Assembly: GCF_000710775.1 (NCBI RefSeq)
Contig: NZ_JOJP01000001.1
Coordinates: 4,426,141 to 4,490,140, forward strand
Reading direction: 5' to 3'
Length of the DNA: 64,000 nucleotides
Source of the DNA: Endozoicomonas elysicola
Lineage (GTDB): Bacteria; Pseudomonadota; Gammaproteobacteria; Pseudomonadales; Endozoicomonadaceae
Positions 8,787 to 16,862 of the stretch are shown in pieces. Below the pieces are notes generated by a model, which saw only the letters and a list, made by a program, of their open reading frames with translations, ran no database searches and was not told where the DNA came from. The translations under genes and the position numbers were made by a program. The stretch's first letter is position 1. Each line of letters begins with the position of its first letter.

Positions 8787-11700
8787 ATGGATAGTTTACG
8801 TAACATAACCAGTTTATCCCAAACCGGCTTTCAATCACCCAAGCAAGATGACGAAAAACCCTATTCTTCAAAATCTCCCCCCCTGGGCCCCGGATTAAGA
8901 AAAATCGGCTTTCATGAGAGCAGGAAAGCTACAGCTTTTAATATACCCAGTCCTGAGAAGAAACTTCAGCAATTACCAAGTCAAGTTACAATAGTGAAAG
9001 GTGTTTCAAGAATAGAGCCCCAAAGTTTATCGGGTGCAGTCTGCCAAGATACTAGTTTTTTTCCTGATGATAAACAGCAACTTACATTTCCTCTTTCCGC
9101 CAAACAAGAAAAGAGCATAGAGCAAACCCCAAAACCTCAATTGCAACCACTGAGTTACGTGGAGAAACTTACTGCAACACCAGTTTATAGAAGCCTCGAA
9201 TCGCCGGGGCAGTCAGCTCAAGTTAAAGTTAGAAGTGAACCTGGCAGACTTGAAAGCCATATTCGAATAAATGAGGCAATACAACGACGTGACTGGCATC
9301 CACCTTTACTTGAAGAGCTCAAGCTACAACCCTGGAGTCATTTCTCTCAAAAAGTCAACACATACTTAAAGTATCTTCAGAATGTATTAAAAGGTGTCTC
9401 TGAGCCAATTGAAGCATGTATTAGAGTGACTTCCTGCATTAACTATCTTCAGGAAATGTTGAGGCCTGATGAAAACGATAATTTCAACCTCCTCAGACTT
9501 AAATTTGAATCCATATATAAGTTAACACTCCATCCTTGCATCGTAGAAATCAGAAAGCAGACAAGACCTGGCCTTGCTAAAGAGTATTTTGAGGCATTAC
9601 ACCAGGCAATCAATATATTTCATTTCCATCCTTTTCACAGAAAAGCCCCAAGTGATGAGGTTAGAGCTGAAATTCGTAACACACTCACTACAATGATCCA
9701 GTCTGAACTGGATTATTTAAGTTACGCTGCAAAATTATCAAATAGATGTGATAACCATTGGGCAATCACCCGCCTCCAGTGGACTCTTGGAGAGGGTGGA
9801 CCAGCCAGACGATTTGACTTTTTAAGACCTGATAAAAGAAAACAATACCTTGCCAACGTAGCATCCATTGAAAAAGAACAATCCCAAGCAAGTGTAGCAC
9901 CACAAGACAGAGCATCTGCACCTGAGAAAATACATCTTAATACCCAAGAAATTGACTCAATAATTGCATCTGGAGATCTTGAAAAAGCCGCCGATTTTCT
10001 GTCAGCACATCGGGGAAAATTCCCTATGCAGGAAAGGCTTTTATGTCAAATACTAAAATATGAACTGGACAAGGTACTTGAAACATTCACCCAAGAAAAA
10101 AACAGAGAAAATGACCTGTCATTGCTAGCAGCCTTGTATTCTTTCAGAAAAACATTCCGCAAATTTATTCCAATTCATCATTTCCTAAATAAAGATACAC
10201 AAAATTTATTGTCCGCAGTTGTTGTACGCGTACTGTCATCCCACATAACGATAATAACCCCCCCTGATAGAAAATTAAAAATAGAGCGAATGATTCAAGA
10301 GCTAATAAAACATACAACTATGACAGATCAATGCATTTCCATGTGGCGAAAATTTCAACATGGAGAAATCATTCTCGAAGATTCATTAGAAGGCATGACC
10401 AGCTATGATGCTTTTCAGGCATTAATCAAAATATCCAGTAGATTAAGCTCTGAGCCGGCTGTTAATAACGATTTCCTTATAGCTGCCCAGGAAATAAGAG
10501 TATGGGCATTAAATGAAAAGACTGTTAGAAAAATGAATGATGGTATTCGTCTTTCAAAAATGCTTGCAGCATTAAAACATAAGCTGTATTTACATTTCTT
10601 CCATCATATATACAAAGATGGAAGCATGAGAAAACCAGGAACACTTACCGAATACAATAAAGTTATATCAAAAATGGATTGCCACAGGAAAAACTGTATA
10701 GAGAACCAGAAACTTTTATACTTACTGAAAGATGATAAACAAAGAAAGAGCTGGCAACTGATCGCATGCCAGGCATGGGGGCAATATATTTGTAACCTGA
10801 GGAAAAAAATATTTCGCTCAGAGTCTATTAGTGATCAAGATATAAGTAATCTCCTGCTATTAAAGGGCATTTCACCCGATATAGACTTAGGTTTTACTAG
10901 AGTTGATTTTAAAAAGCTGGCGATCGACATCTTCAACTCCGCAGTAAAAACGCCACATCTTGTTCAAGTACGTCCCGATAAGCTTCAAGCTTTATCAGGC
11001 TGGGTTCTTGCTCTTCTTGACACTGAGCCCAAAGACATTCCTGCTGCAATGAAGCGAAATGAAGAGGTTAAGACAAGTATCTCAGCGTATAGAACCCGAT
11101 GCCATCAACAAGTACTGGCAGCGACTGGCCACCCTTCCTCTTCTTCACCTCAGCCAATTCCTGAACCTGAAACACAAAAAGCCAGAATACAAGTCGAGCA
11201 CAGTCCACAAGAACAAGATTCTCAAGCAACTGCCCAAGCCTCAGAAGTATCTCACACTGCGGTTTCAAAATGTTTGACTCGTTTACCTCAAAAATCGTCT
11301 GAAGTTTGTCTGGTTGATAACCCAGCAACCCAGACCCAAAAAGAGCTTAACTTGTTGTTAGTCACCGACAGATTAAAAGAAGAGTTTGGTTGCAGCACTG
11401 AAGCAATGAAAGCGGTTGATCAGAAAGCCCGTGAAATGGGAGTGACGAGAAAAAGTTTACAAGACATGGCTCAGATAAACCCAAGCTCTTTCAAAAAGCT
11501 GATGGGCTTAGACATTTCTATTAGCGTCGATGATATTTTATCCGGTAATAGACCTATCAACTTTATTCAACCCAGCCTTATCGATGATGCTTTACCCAAC
11601 CATAGGTCTCTTAAACTTTCTCAGCCCAGCTTTACCGATGAGATATTGTCCGGCAATAGACCCTTCAGCTTTATTCAGTCCAGTTCTGTCAATGATGGAG

Positions 11701-12866
11701 GTAATACAAAAATATCGACCACTCAAAACACAGGCCAGAAACCTGTTTCACCAGCCTCCCATGAAACCCAGCAAGCTGCCGAGCCTTTCCTCAATAGCCA
11801 GAAGACCAATAATCAGCCTATACTTCAAACAAACAACATTGCTTCTGCTTTCGCTCAACTCAACCGACATCCAACAGAGAAAAAGGTGGAGCGGGTCGAT
11901 ATTGAGACTGCTCAGGTTCATGCATTTTATGACACTTTAAACCAAGTTCCTTCCTGCTACCCAGCAACGGCTGCCCCTGCAACAACGAGTTACCATATCC
12001 CCCAAGATGTTCCACAGAATAGAAGATATCATACTCCTATGGATCTACTCACTGCACCACCCCTGATACCTCAACTGGAGAAAAACAGCCATAAACAAAA
12101 CGTTCAAGCTAGTAATATTGCTCCAGCTATATCTCAGCTCCCACGATACCCAGAGAGAAAAGCTGCACATAGCTTTGTTAGAGATAACCGGGTTAATACA
12201 TTTCATGAAACCCCAAGTTCAGTTCAGCCCATCTACCCGATAGCCAGTGCACCTGAAGCAACAAGCTACCCCACTGCCCAGATTATTCATCATGATATGA
12301 GATATAATGTTCAGGCAGAGCTACTGACAGCCCACCATCTGCCCGCTCAACAGCCCCCCTGTAACGCTCCCTTTTCGGAAATCCCATTTACGCCCTCTGA
12401 GCCATCAAACTATCTATACGTGCATAGAGTTTTCGAAGAGTCATTACTTGTCTACCTCCCACACACCAATACCATCCACCTACACGAAGACCATCTTCTT
12501 GAAGAAAACCTTAAAAAAATCGAGTTAATCCTTCAAATCTTGTATCAACGTCTTCAGGGAGATATTCGCTACAAGCTGGTAGAAGAGCATGAGATACAAC
12601 ATATTGATGACTGCATAAATGCATTGACACCGTGGTTTAAGAAATTTCATATTACTGATCAGGCAAAATACACTGAACTAGACGTTTCATTGAAATATTT
12701 AACCAAACCTGTTGAGAATGGAAAAATAGATCAGACCTTTCGTGACCTTGTGAATGACCAGATCATACAAGGAAAGCTTGCTGAGGCAGCTCAGATCATC
12801 CGTGTACAGCAGGGCTTATATCATGTTAGAGAGGTCTTAGGCTTATCCGTCAATTACGCTCCATAG
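8787..12866 (+). CDS. Giant helical protein of unknown function (1359 residues)
   Basis: I do not recognise a family. No signal peptide or membrane segment is visible. The first 150 residues are Ser/Pro/Lys-rich and look disordered. Residues about 155-780 are helical and rich in Leu, Lys and Glu, without an evident repeat. From about 780 the chain is low-complexity, Pro/Gln/Ser/Thr-rich, and contains two repeat types: three 18-residue units at nt 11529-11690 and two 93-residue units at nt 11835-12392. The last 150 residues are helical again. The DNA is AT-richer than the flanking enzyme genes. It splits the steroid genes from kshA, which suggests later insertion. A second giant gene at 21915-25835 has similar size, overall layout and the same MDSL start. 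An intracellular scaffold or delivered effector are both possible; neither is shown. Confidence 0.8.
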   Translation: MDSLRNITSLSQTGFQSPKQDDEKPYSSKSPPLGPGLRKIGFHESRKATAFNIPSPEKKLQQLPSQVTIVKGVSRIEPQSLSGAVCQDTSFFPDDKQQLTFPLSAKQEKSIEQTPKPQLQPLSYVEKLTATPVYRSLESPGQSAQVKVRSEPGRLESHIRINEAIQRRDWHPPLLEELKLQPWSHFSQKVNTYLKYLQNVLKGVSEPIEACIRVTSCINYLQEMLRPDENDNFNLLRLKFESIYKLTLHPCIVEIRKQTRPGLAKEYFEALHQAINIFHFHPFHRKAPSDEVRAEIRNTLTTMIQSELDYLSYAAKLSNRCDNHWAITRLQWTLGEGGPARRFDFLRPDKRKQYLANVASIEKEQSQASVAPQDRASAPEKIHLNTQEIDSIIASGDLEKAADFLSAHRGKFPMQERLLCQILKYELDKVLETFTQEKNRENDLSLLAALYSFRKTFRKFIPIHHFLNKDTQNLLSAVVVRVLSSHITIITPPDRKLKIERMIQELIKHTTMTDQCISMWRKFQHGEIILEDSLEGMTSYDAFQALIKISSRLSSEPAVNNDFLIAAQEIRVWALNEKTVRKMNDGIRLSKMLAALKHKLYLHFFHHIYKDGSMRKPGTLTEYNKVISKMDCHRKNCIENQKLLYLLKDDKQRKSWQLIACQAWGQYICNLRKKIFRSESISDQDISNLLLLKGISPDIDLGFTRVDFKKLAIDIFNSAVKTPHLVQVRPDKLQALSGWVLALLDTEPKDIPAAMKRNEEVKTSISAYRTRCHQQVLAATGHPSSSSPQPIPEPETQKARIQVEHSPQEQDSQATAQASEVSHTAVSKCLTRLPQKSSEVCLVDNPATQTQKELNLLLVTDRLKEEFGCSTEAMKAVDQKAREMGVTRKSLQDMAQINPSSFKKLMGLDISISVDDILSGNRPINFIQPSLIDDALPNHRSLKLSQPSFTDEILSGNRPFSFIQSSSVNDGGNTKISTTQNTGQKPVSPASHETQQAAEPFLNSQKTNNQPILQTNNIASAFAQLNRHPTEKKVERVDIETAQVHAFYDTLNQVPSCYPATAAPATTSYHIPQDVPQNRRYHTPMDLLTAPPLIPQLEKNSHKQNVQASNIAPAISQLPRYPERKAAHSFVRDNRVNTFHETPSSVQPIYPIASAPEATSYPTAQIIHHDMRYNVQAELLTAHHLPAQQPPCNAPFSEIPFTPSEPSNYLYVHRVFEESLLVYLPHTNTIHLHEDHLLEENLKKIELILQILYQRLQGDIRYKLVEEHEIQHIDDCINALTPWFKKFHITDQAKYTELDVSLKYLTKPVENGKIDQTFRDLVNDQIIQGKLAEAAQIIRVQQGLYHVREVLGLSVNYAP
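11529..11690 (+). repeat. Three tandem 54-bp repeats (18-residue units) inside the giant gene
   Basis: Units start at 11529, 11583 and 11637. The first and third encode DDILSGNRPINFIQPSLI and DEILSGNRPFSFIQSSSV; the middle is more diverged (DDALPNHRSLKLSQPSFT). Exact 54-bp period, in frame. Confidence 0.85.
11835..12392 (+). repeat. Two tandem 279-bp repeats (93-residue units) inside the giant gene
   Basis: Copy one begins at 11835 (NIASAFAQLNRHP), copy two at 12114 (NIAPAISQLPRYP). Both share, in order, an NIAxAxxQLxRxP start, an F-Y/H-x-T segment, a P-x-A-x-x-A-P-x-A-T-S-Y segment and a L-L-T-A end. The period is 279 bp. The copies are clearly diverged, so the duplication is old. Confidence 0.75.
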
Positions 12867-13706
12867 CCAGGAACCTCAGGGTTTGTTCTCAAATCGTCAT
12901 GGGACCAACCGCCCACGGTCTGCGCAGCTCGCTTTGTCTGAGTGCTGGCTCTGGTCAGTTTTGAAGTTGGTGAAGCCTGTGCTCCGCCACCTTCTCAATT
13001 AACCGGGAAAGTGTGAGTTCACATGCACTCCAAGCTCTGCGCCATTCAAGATCTTTACTGAGGTATTTAGTCGCACTATCCTGGAAGTGATCATTTCCAC
13101 ATGCCTTTAAAGAGCTGTAGTGTGCATGATGGCTGCCTTTAAGAAGTTCCATAATTCGGTGTCGACGATGGAAGGGTATGTGCACCTACTCCCAGAAATC
13201 GTTACACATAAATACAGAATTCTGGCAAAAGTTATTTATGTGGAGGAAAGTAAGGCAAGGACGCGGCACTATCGATGCTTGATTAATGAAAAAGATAGAT
13301 TGCCAAAGGATGGCAAATGAGGAATGAATGATAGGGCAGTGATGGACGATAGCGTTATCTTCCAAGTAACAGACAAGAAAGAACTCTCTACAGGGCTTGG
13401 CATTCTCTGCATGTTTACTGCAGGGATAGTACCCTGCCCCAAAAGCTCAATTTTCAGATATCCATGTTTTAAGGCCTATGGAAATTATCAACCATGGCAT
13501 ATAAAAACGAAAAATTGACCCAGATCAACAACACCTAAGGCAATCGTCCACTTAGACGATGATGACCAGTGACTACTCACTGGAAAATCATCATTTGAGG
13601 ATTATGCAAGCTTCTACCCGAATCATGGTGTTTTTTATTTTACAGGCCGGGAAGATAGCCTCGCACATGGCAGAATGCCAGATATTGCAGCCAGGAGAAC
13701 AATAAT
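12867..13706. other. 840-bp stretch without a supported gene
   Basis: Short reading frames exist on both strands (for example 12955-13185 minus, 13120-13320 plus), but none has a good ribosome-binding site or a recognisable family. A minus-strand frame ending in SRLIEKVAEHRLHQLQN could be a remnant of a longer gene, perhaps a mobile element, but I cannot name it. The last 150 bp should hold the kshA promoter and contain the hairpin described separately. Confidence 0.5.
13558..13592 (+). promoter_or_regulatory. Imperfect palindrome upstream of kshA
   Basis: CCAGTGA (13566-13572) pairs with TCACTGG (13577-13583) around CTAC, extended by GATGAT/ATCATC arms to 13558-13592. It lies about 115 bp before the kshA start and has no U-run after it, so an operator or untranslated-leader element is as likely as a terminator. 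Confidence 0.35.
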
Positions 13707-14750
13707 ATGAGCAAGTTGCACCTGATTGAGACCAACCCCATTCCTGATCGATATGCCCGAGGCTGGCACTGCCTGGGTAAAGCGGAAAACTACAAGGATG
13801 GCAAAGCCCATACCATTGATGCATTTGGTACCAAGCTGGTCGCATTTCAAGGTGAAGATGGCAACGTTCATATTCTGAATGCTTACTGCCCCCATATGGG
13901 TGCAGACATGAGTAAAGGCTGCATCGAAGGCAACTCTATTCGCTGCCCATTCCATGACTGGCGCTGGAACTCAGAAGGTGTTTGTGATGACATCCCTTAT
14001 GCCAAGCGTATCCCGCCCAGAGCCAGAACCAAAGCCTGGCCTTCATGCGAGCAAAATAATCTGCTGTTTGTCTGGAATGACCCTGAAGGCAATCCACCTA
14101 TCGAAGAACAGGCTATCCCTAAAATTGATGCCTGCTTTGATGACGAGTGGTTCGATTGGGAAATTGCGGAGATGCATATCAAAACCAATTGCCGGGAGCT
14201 GGTTGATAACGTAGCGGACAAGGCACACTTTGGCCCAGTTCATGGATCCCCTATTAAGCTATTTGCAAACGTGTTTGAAAATCACGTAGCTGAGCAGACC
14301 ATGATTGGTTGCAGTGAGCGCCTTTCCGAAGACAGTGACCTTAAGACTGTTGCCACTTACTACGGCCCGTCTTACCAGATTACCGATATGAGTGGTGAGA
14401 TGAATGGTGTGCCCATTTACTCCATACTCCTGAACTGCCATGTTCCCATTGACCAGAATAACTTTACTCTGCGCTATGGTGTATTAATCAAGAAAGTACC
14501 AGGACTCACAGAGGAGCAAAATCGCGAAATGGCTCAGGCTTACATCAAGCTCGCTCAGGATGCATTTTATGAGGATGTAGAGATTTGGGACAATAAGGTA
14601 CGTATTGATAACCCACTACTTTGCGATGGAGATGGTCCTGTTTACCAGCTGCGTAAGTGGTATGACCAGTTCTATACTGATGTCGCTGACCTGAAAGATG
14701 AGCTTAAAGAGCGGAAAGTATTTAAAACTGAATCCTCTGAAGCTGTATAA
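13707..14750 (+). CDS. kshA: 3-ketosteroid 9-alpha-monooxygenase, Rieske oxygenase subunit
   Basis: 347 residues. A Rieske [2Fe-2S] domain has CPH at Cys61/His63 and CPFH at Cys80/His83. The catalytic domain has the mononuclear iron ligands His174 and His179 (HFGPVH) with the bridging Asp171, and the third ligand Asp290 in DVEIW. Segments such as RYARGWHCLG, EAFGTKLV-like DAFGTKLVAF, FHDWRW, RIDNPLL and YQLRKWYDQFY match actinobacterial KshA closely from memory. With its reductase KshB it hydroxylates C9 of 1,4-androstadiene-dione, after which ring B opens. No reductase gene is visible in the window. AGGAG at 13693-13697 stands 9 nt before ATG. It stands alone, with a bidirectional terminator after it. 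Confidence 0.92.
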   Translation: MSKLHLIETNPIPDRYARGWHCLGKAENYKDGKAHTIDAFGTKLVAFQGEDGNVHILNAYCPHMGADMSKGCIEGNSIRCPFHDWRWNSEGVCDDIPYAKRIPPRARTKAWPSCEQNNLLFVWNDPEGNPPIEEQAIPKIDACFDDEWFDWEIAEMHIKTNCRELVDNVADKAHFGPVHGSPIKLFANVFENHVAEQTMIGCSERLSEDSDLKTVATYYGPSYQITDMSGEMNGVPIYSILLNCHVPIDQNNFTLRYGVLIKKVPGLTEEQNREMAQAYIKLAQDAFYEDVEIWDNKVRIDNPLLCDGDGPVYQLRKWYDQFYTDVADLKDELKERKVFKTESSEAV

Positions 14751-14774
14751 TCTTTCAGATTAGCCCCAAAAAAG

Positions 14775-14814
14775 CACCACCATATAGTCTAATTTCTTCA
14801 ACTATATGGTGGTG
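14775..14814. terminator. Bidirectional intrinsic terminator
   Basis: CACCACCATATAGT (14775-14788) and ACTATATGGTGGTG (14801-14814) form a perfect 14-bp stem with a 12-nt loop. On the plus strand it is followed by TTTCG; on the minus strand by CTTTTTTGG. It separates kshA from the convergent gene at 14908. Confidence 0.85.
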
Positions 14815-14907
14815 TTTCGATAAAAAAAGCAACTTTTCCACATCAACTCATAGTAACTACTTTTAGTATTGTTCGGCTGAAGTGGCTTTAACAGGCTCTA
14901 TTTCCAC

Positions 14908-15546
14908 TTAATAGCCCATTTGTGTATCAGCTACCAGATCCATAAACATTTTTCTCATCCTAGCTTCAAACTCTTCCTGATGTTTTTTTGCCTCCAGCTC
15001 CCATGGATTCAATTCAGACTTGTCCAATGTTGCCGCACGATAAATATCGACGGGTAATTTAACCACGCTGCCAGCAGTACCAATAACAACACCAGCAGCC
15101 ACACCAACAGCAGCAAGTGCAACCGCCACAGGTAAACCAACCAGCCCACCAGTTATTAAACCAATAGCAGCACCAATTTTACGGGCATTGGAGTTTTGAC
15201 ATCCAATCATTTTAGCCAGTTTAACGATACCACCTGCAATACTACCTGTGACATAACCCACAAACGCCGGAATGGAAAAACCAACTGCAGCACCAGCAAC
15301 GCCCCCCCAAAAAGCTGATTGGATCAGTTGATTCTTAATTGCACGGAAGGGGTAAGCAATACGATCTCGAATAGATGATTTAGACTCTGAACTATCACTA
15401 CTTCTACTGTAACGTGCACCTTCGGCTTCAGTAGCATCGAGCCCCATAAACCGAGCAGTTTCACAGCCTCCAACTGATGGCGATGACACTTCCATATTGC
15501 GGTCATCGCTTCTTAGATGACCGACTGTTGCTGTTGTATCCATCAT
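14908..15546 (-). CDS. Glycine-rich membrane protein of unknown function
   Basis: 212 residues, family not recognised. The first 65 residues are polar and Ser-rich with no signal peptide. Residues about 78-160 are hydrophobic and rich in Gly and Ala in alternating small-residue patterns (WGGVAGAAVGF, GLITGGLVGLPVAVALAAVG), as in glycine-zipper membrane segments; two to four membrane passes are plausible. The C-terminal 45 residues are charged and helical. Such proteins can oligomerise in membranes, and similar ones occur among colicin-like or secreted pore-forming proteins, but that is only analogy. It converges with kshA and shares its terminator. Confidence 0.7.
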   Translation of the reverse strand: MMDTTATVGHLRSDDRNMEVSSPSVGGCETARFMGLDATEAEGARYSRSSDSSESKSSIRDRIAYPFRAIKNQLIQSAFWGGVAGAAVGFSIPAFVGYVTGSIAGGIVKLAKMIGCQNSNARKIGAAIGLITGGLVGLPVAVALAAVGVAAGVVIGTAGSVVKLPVDIYRAATLDKSELNPWELEAKKHQEEFEARMRKMFMDLVADTQMGY

Positions 15547-15783
15547 ATCTCTCCATTAATTTAGTTATTATTAGTCCGGACACCATATTGAACTGGCGTA
15601 CATATTTAAAAACATCGGAAAGATAAACAGAATTTAGTCAGCTGCCTATAACAATATGGACAGAGGCACTAACAATCTAGAACCGCGTAAATGGAACAAT
15701 CCGCTCTATGACGATTATGAGCATCAAAAAGATAAGATTAAGTAACGTAAAGCCTTTTTAAACGATGAGCTAATCGATTAAAA
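15547..15783. other. Intergenic region upstream of the membrane protein gene
   Basis: About 240 bp, with the promoter of the minus-strand gene at 14908-15546 expected near 15560-15650. A short plus-strand frame with a charged sequence around 15655-15745 ends at TAA but has no clear ribosome-binding site; I do not call it. Confidence 0.4.
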
Positions 15784-15802
15784 CAGGCGCAATAGGCGCC
15801 TG
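15784..15802 (-). terminator. Intrinsic terminator of the BLUF gene
   Basis: CAGGCGC (15784-15790) and GCGCCTG (15796-15802) form a perfect 7-bp GC-rich stem with a 5-nt loop. Read on the minus strand it is followed by TTTTAATC. It is 23 bp after the stop of the BLUF gene. Confidence 0.75.
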
Positions 15803-15825
15803 CTTGCTTATTGATTATTCAATTT

Positions 15826-16305
15826 TCAAAAACTGGAAGAACATGCACAAGATATATGACTACGACTCCCATTAGAAGAACCCAGGCAGGTGTTACTGTT
15901 CTTGAAACTGTACAGCAATTCAACGACAGCATCACGATAGAAAGCGAACTCATCAAAATCCATATTCCTTACCAGGAACTCTGAAAAGCCCGCTACTTCC
16001 ATTAAGTCATTTTTGCACAATACTTTAAAGCCCATGGACCATTCGGGAAAGTTACGTCGAGAAATCTGAGACTCAATCAATACTATATTCCCATTATTGC
16101 GACTATCACTGGTGATTGAACGGTAAATCTCTTTAACGTCTTTCTCTTCACCTTCTAGTACCTGAAAGAAGTTTCCATCGCAATAGATCAACATGCCCGT
16201 AACATTTTGCTTAAGATTACGATCCCTGCTTTGTGCCAAAAGAGTGGTCAGCTCGTGTTCGTCCATGATTTTGGAAGCACTGCTCACGTAAACCAGATTT
16301 ATCAT
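15826..16305 (-). CDS. Single-domain BLUF blue-light sensor
   Basis: 159 residues. Residues 1-95 form a BLUF (FAD-binding blue-light sensor) domain. The photochemically essential residues line up with AppA: Tyr6, Asn30, Gln48, Trp89 and Met91, with the same spacing (24, 18, 41 and 2). The domain also has the typical GMLIYCDGNFFQVLEGE core. There is no fused EAL, GGDEF or cyclase domain, so output must be through a partner protein or the helical C-terminal cap (about 100-138). The tail after residue 138 is rich in Ser and Cys (three Cys), which is unusual. No strong ribosome-binding site precedes ATG 16305. It may let the cell sense light, relevant for a marine surface or host-associated life. 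Confidence 0.9.
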   Translation of the reverse strand: MINLVYVSSASKIMDEHELTTLLAQSRDRNLKQNVTGMLIYCDGNFFQVLEGEEKDVKEIYRSITSDSRNNGNIVLIESQISRRNFPEWSMGFKVLCKNDLMEVAGFSEFLVRNMDFDEFAFYRDAVVELLYSFKNSNTCLGSSNGSRSHISCACSSSF

Positions 16306-16424
16306 TTTTTTTCAATGCAGCTTTTGAAGTAGTTCAGATCAGAAACTCCCTTTCCTTTGTTGGCAGAATCGATTCTCCCAGTTGAGGAAAAAGGAAATGA
16401 GTTGATAGTGGAGGGAGCTATATA

Positions 16425-16766
16425 TTGAAACCCAATAGTCAGGTGAATATCTTATATATTTCTATAATATATTTATTGCTTCAGGTCACAGTTTGCTTTC
16501 CTCCTGAAGGTTTATTTAACTATGAGCTATTTACTTTAAGGGAGTTAGGTCTTTCATTGAACCCATCAGGCAGTATACCAAGCTTGGTAGACATATGTGA
16601 TTACAAAAGTAGTGTCGTTTTCAATTACGATATAGAGGGAACCCTGTTGGATGATAAGCAGTGTTTAGAATCACTGAAAAAGCCGCCGAAAAGTTATTCG
16701 ACACCTGGTAGAGTTTTTGACCGGTGGAGTAAAACAGGCTTAATTACAAAGGTTCTCTTCCTATAA
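16425..16766 (+). CDS. Small exported protein of unknown function
   Basis: 113 residues starting at TTG 16425, supported by AGGGAG at 16412-16417 with 7-nt spacing. The N-terminus is a likely signal peptide (KPNSQVNILYISIIYLLLQV), after which the chain is polar. No family recognised. Two Cys residues (in VDICDYK and DDKQCLE) could pair after export. It lies just upstream of a second exported protein, separated by 96 bp, and diverges from the BLUF gene. Confidence 0.5.
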   Translation: MKPNSQVNILYISIIYLLLQVTVCFPPEGLFNYELFTLRELGLSLNPSGSIPSLVDICDYKSSVVFNYDIEGTLLDDKQCLESLKKPPKSYSTPGRVFDRWSKTGLITKVLFL

Positions 16767-16862
16767 AAAATAATTTTACAATGTCGTACATATTGCAATC
16801 TATACTTCAAGCCCAGCTGATTCAATTGTGCTTATTCTTTTTGCACCTTTGGAGTTCCGAAT

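Noticed and set aside
12955-13320. Short frames on both strands in the gap before kshA
   Set aside because: No family, no ribosome-binding site, overlapping one another; possibly a gene remnant but not supportable.
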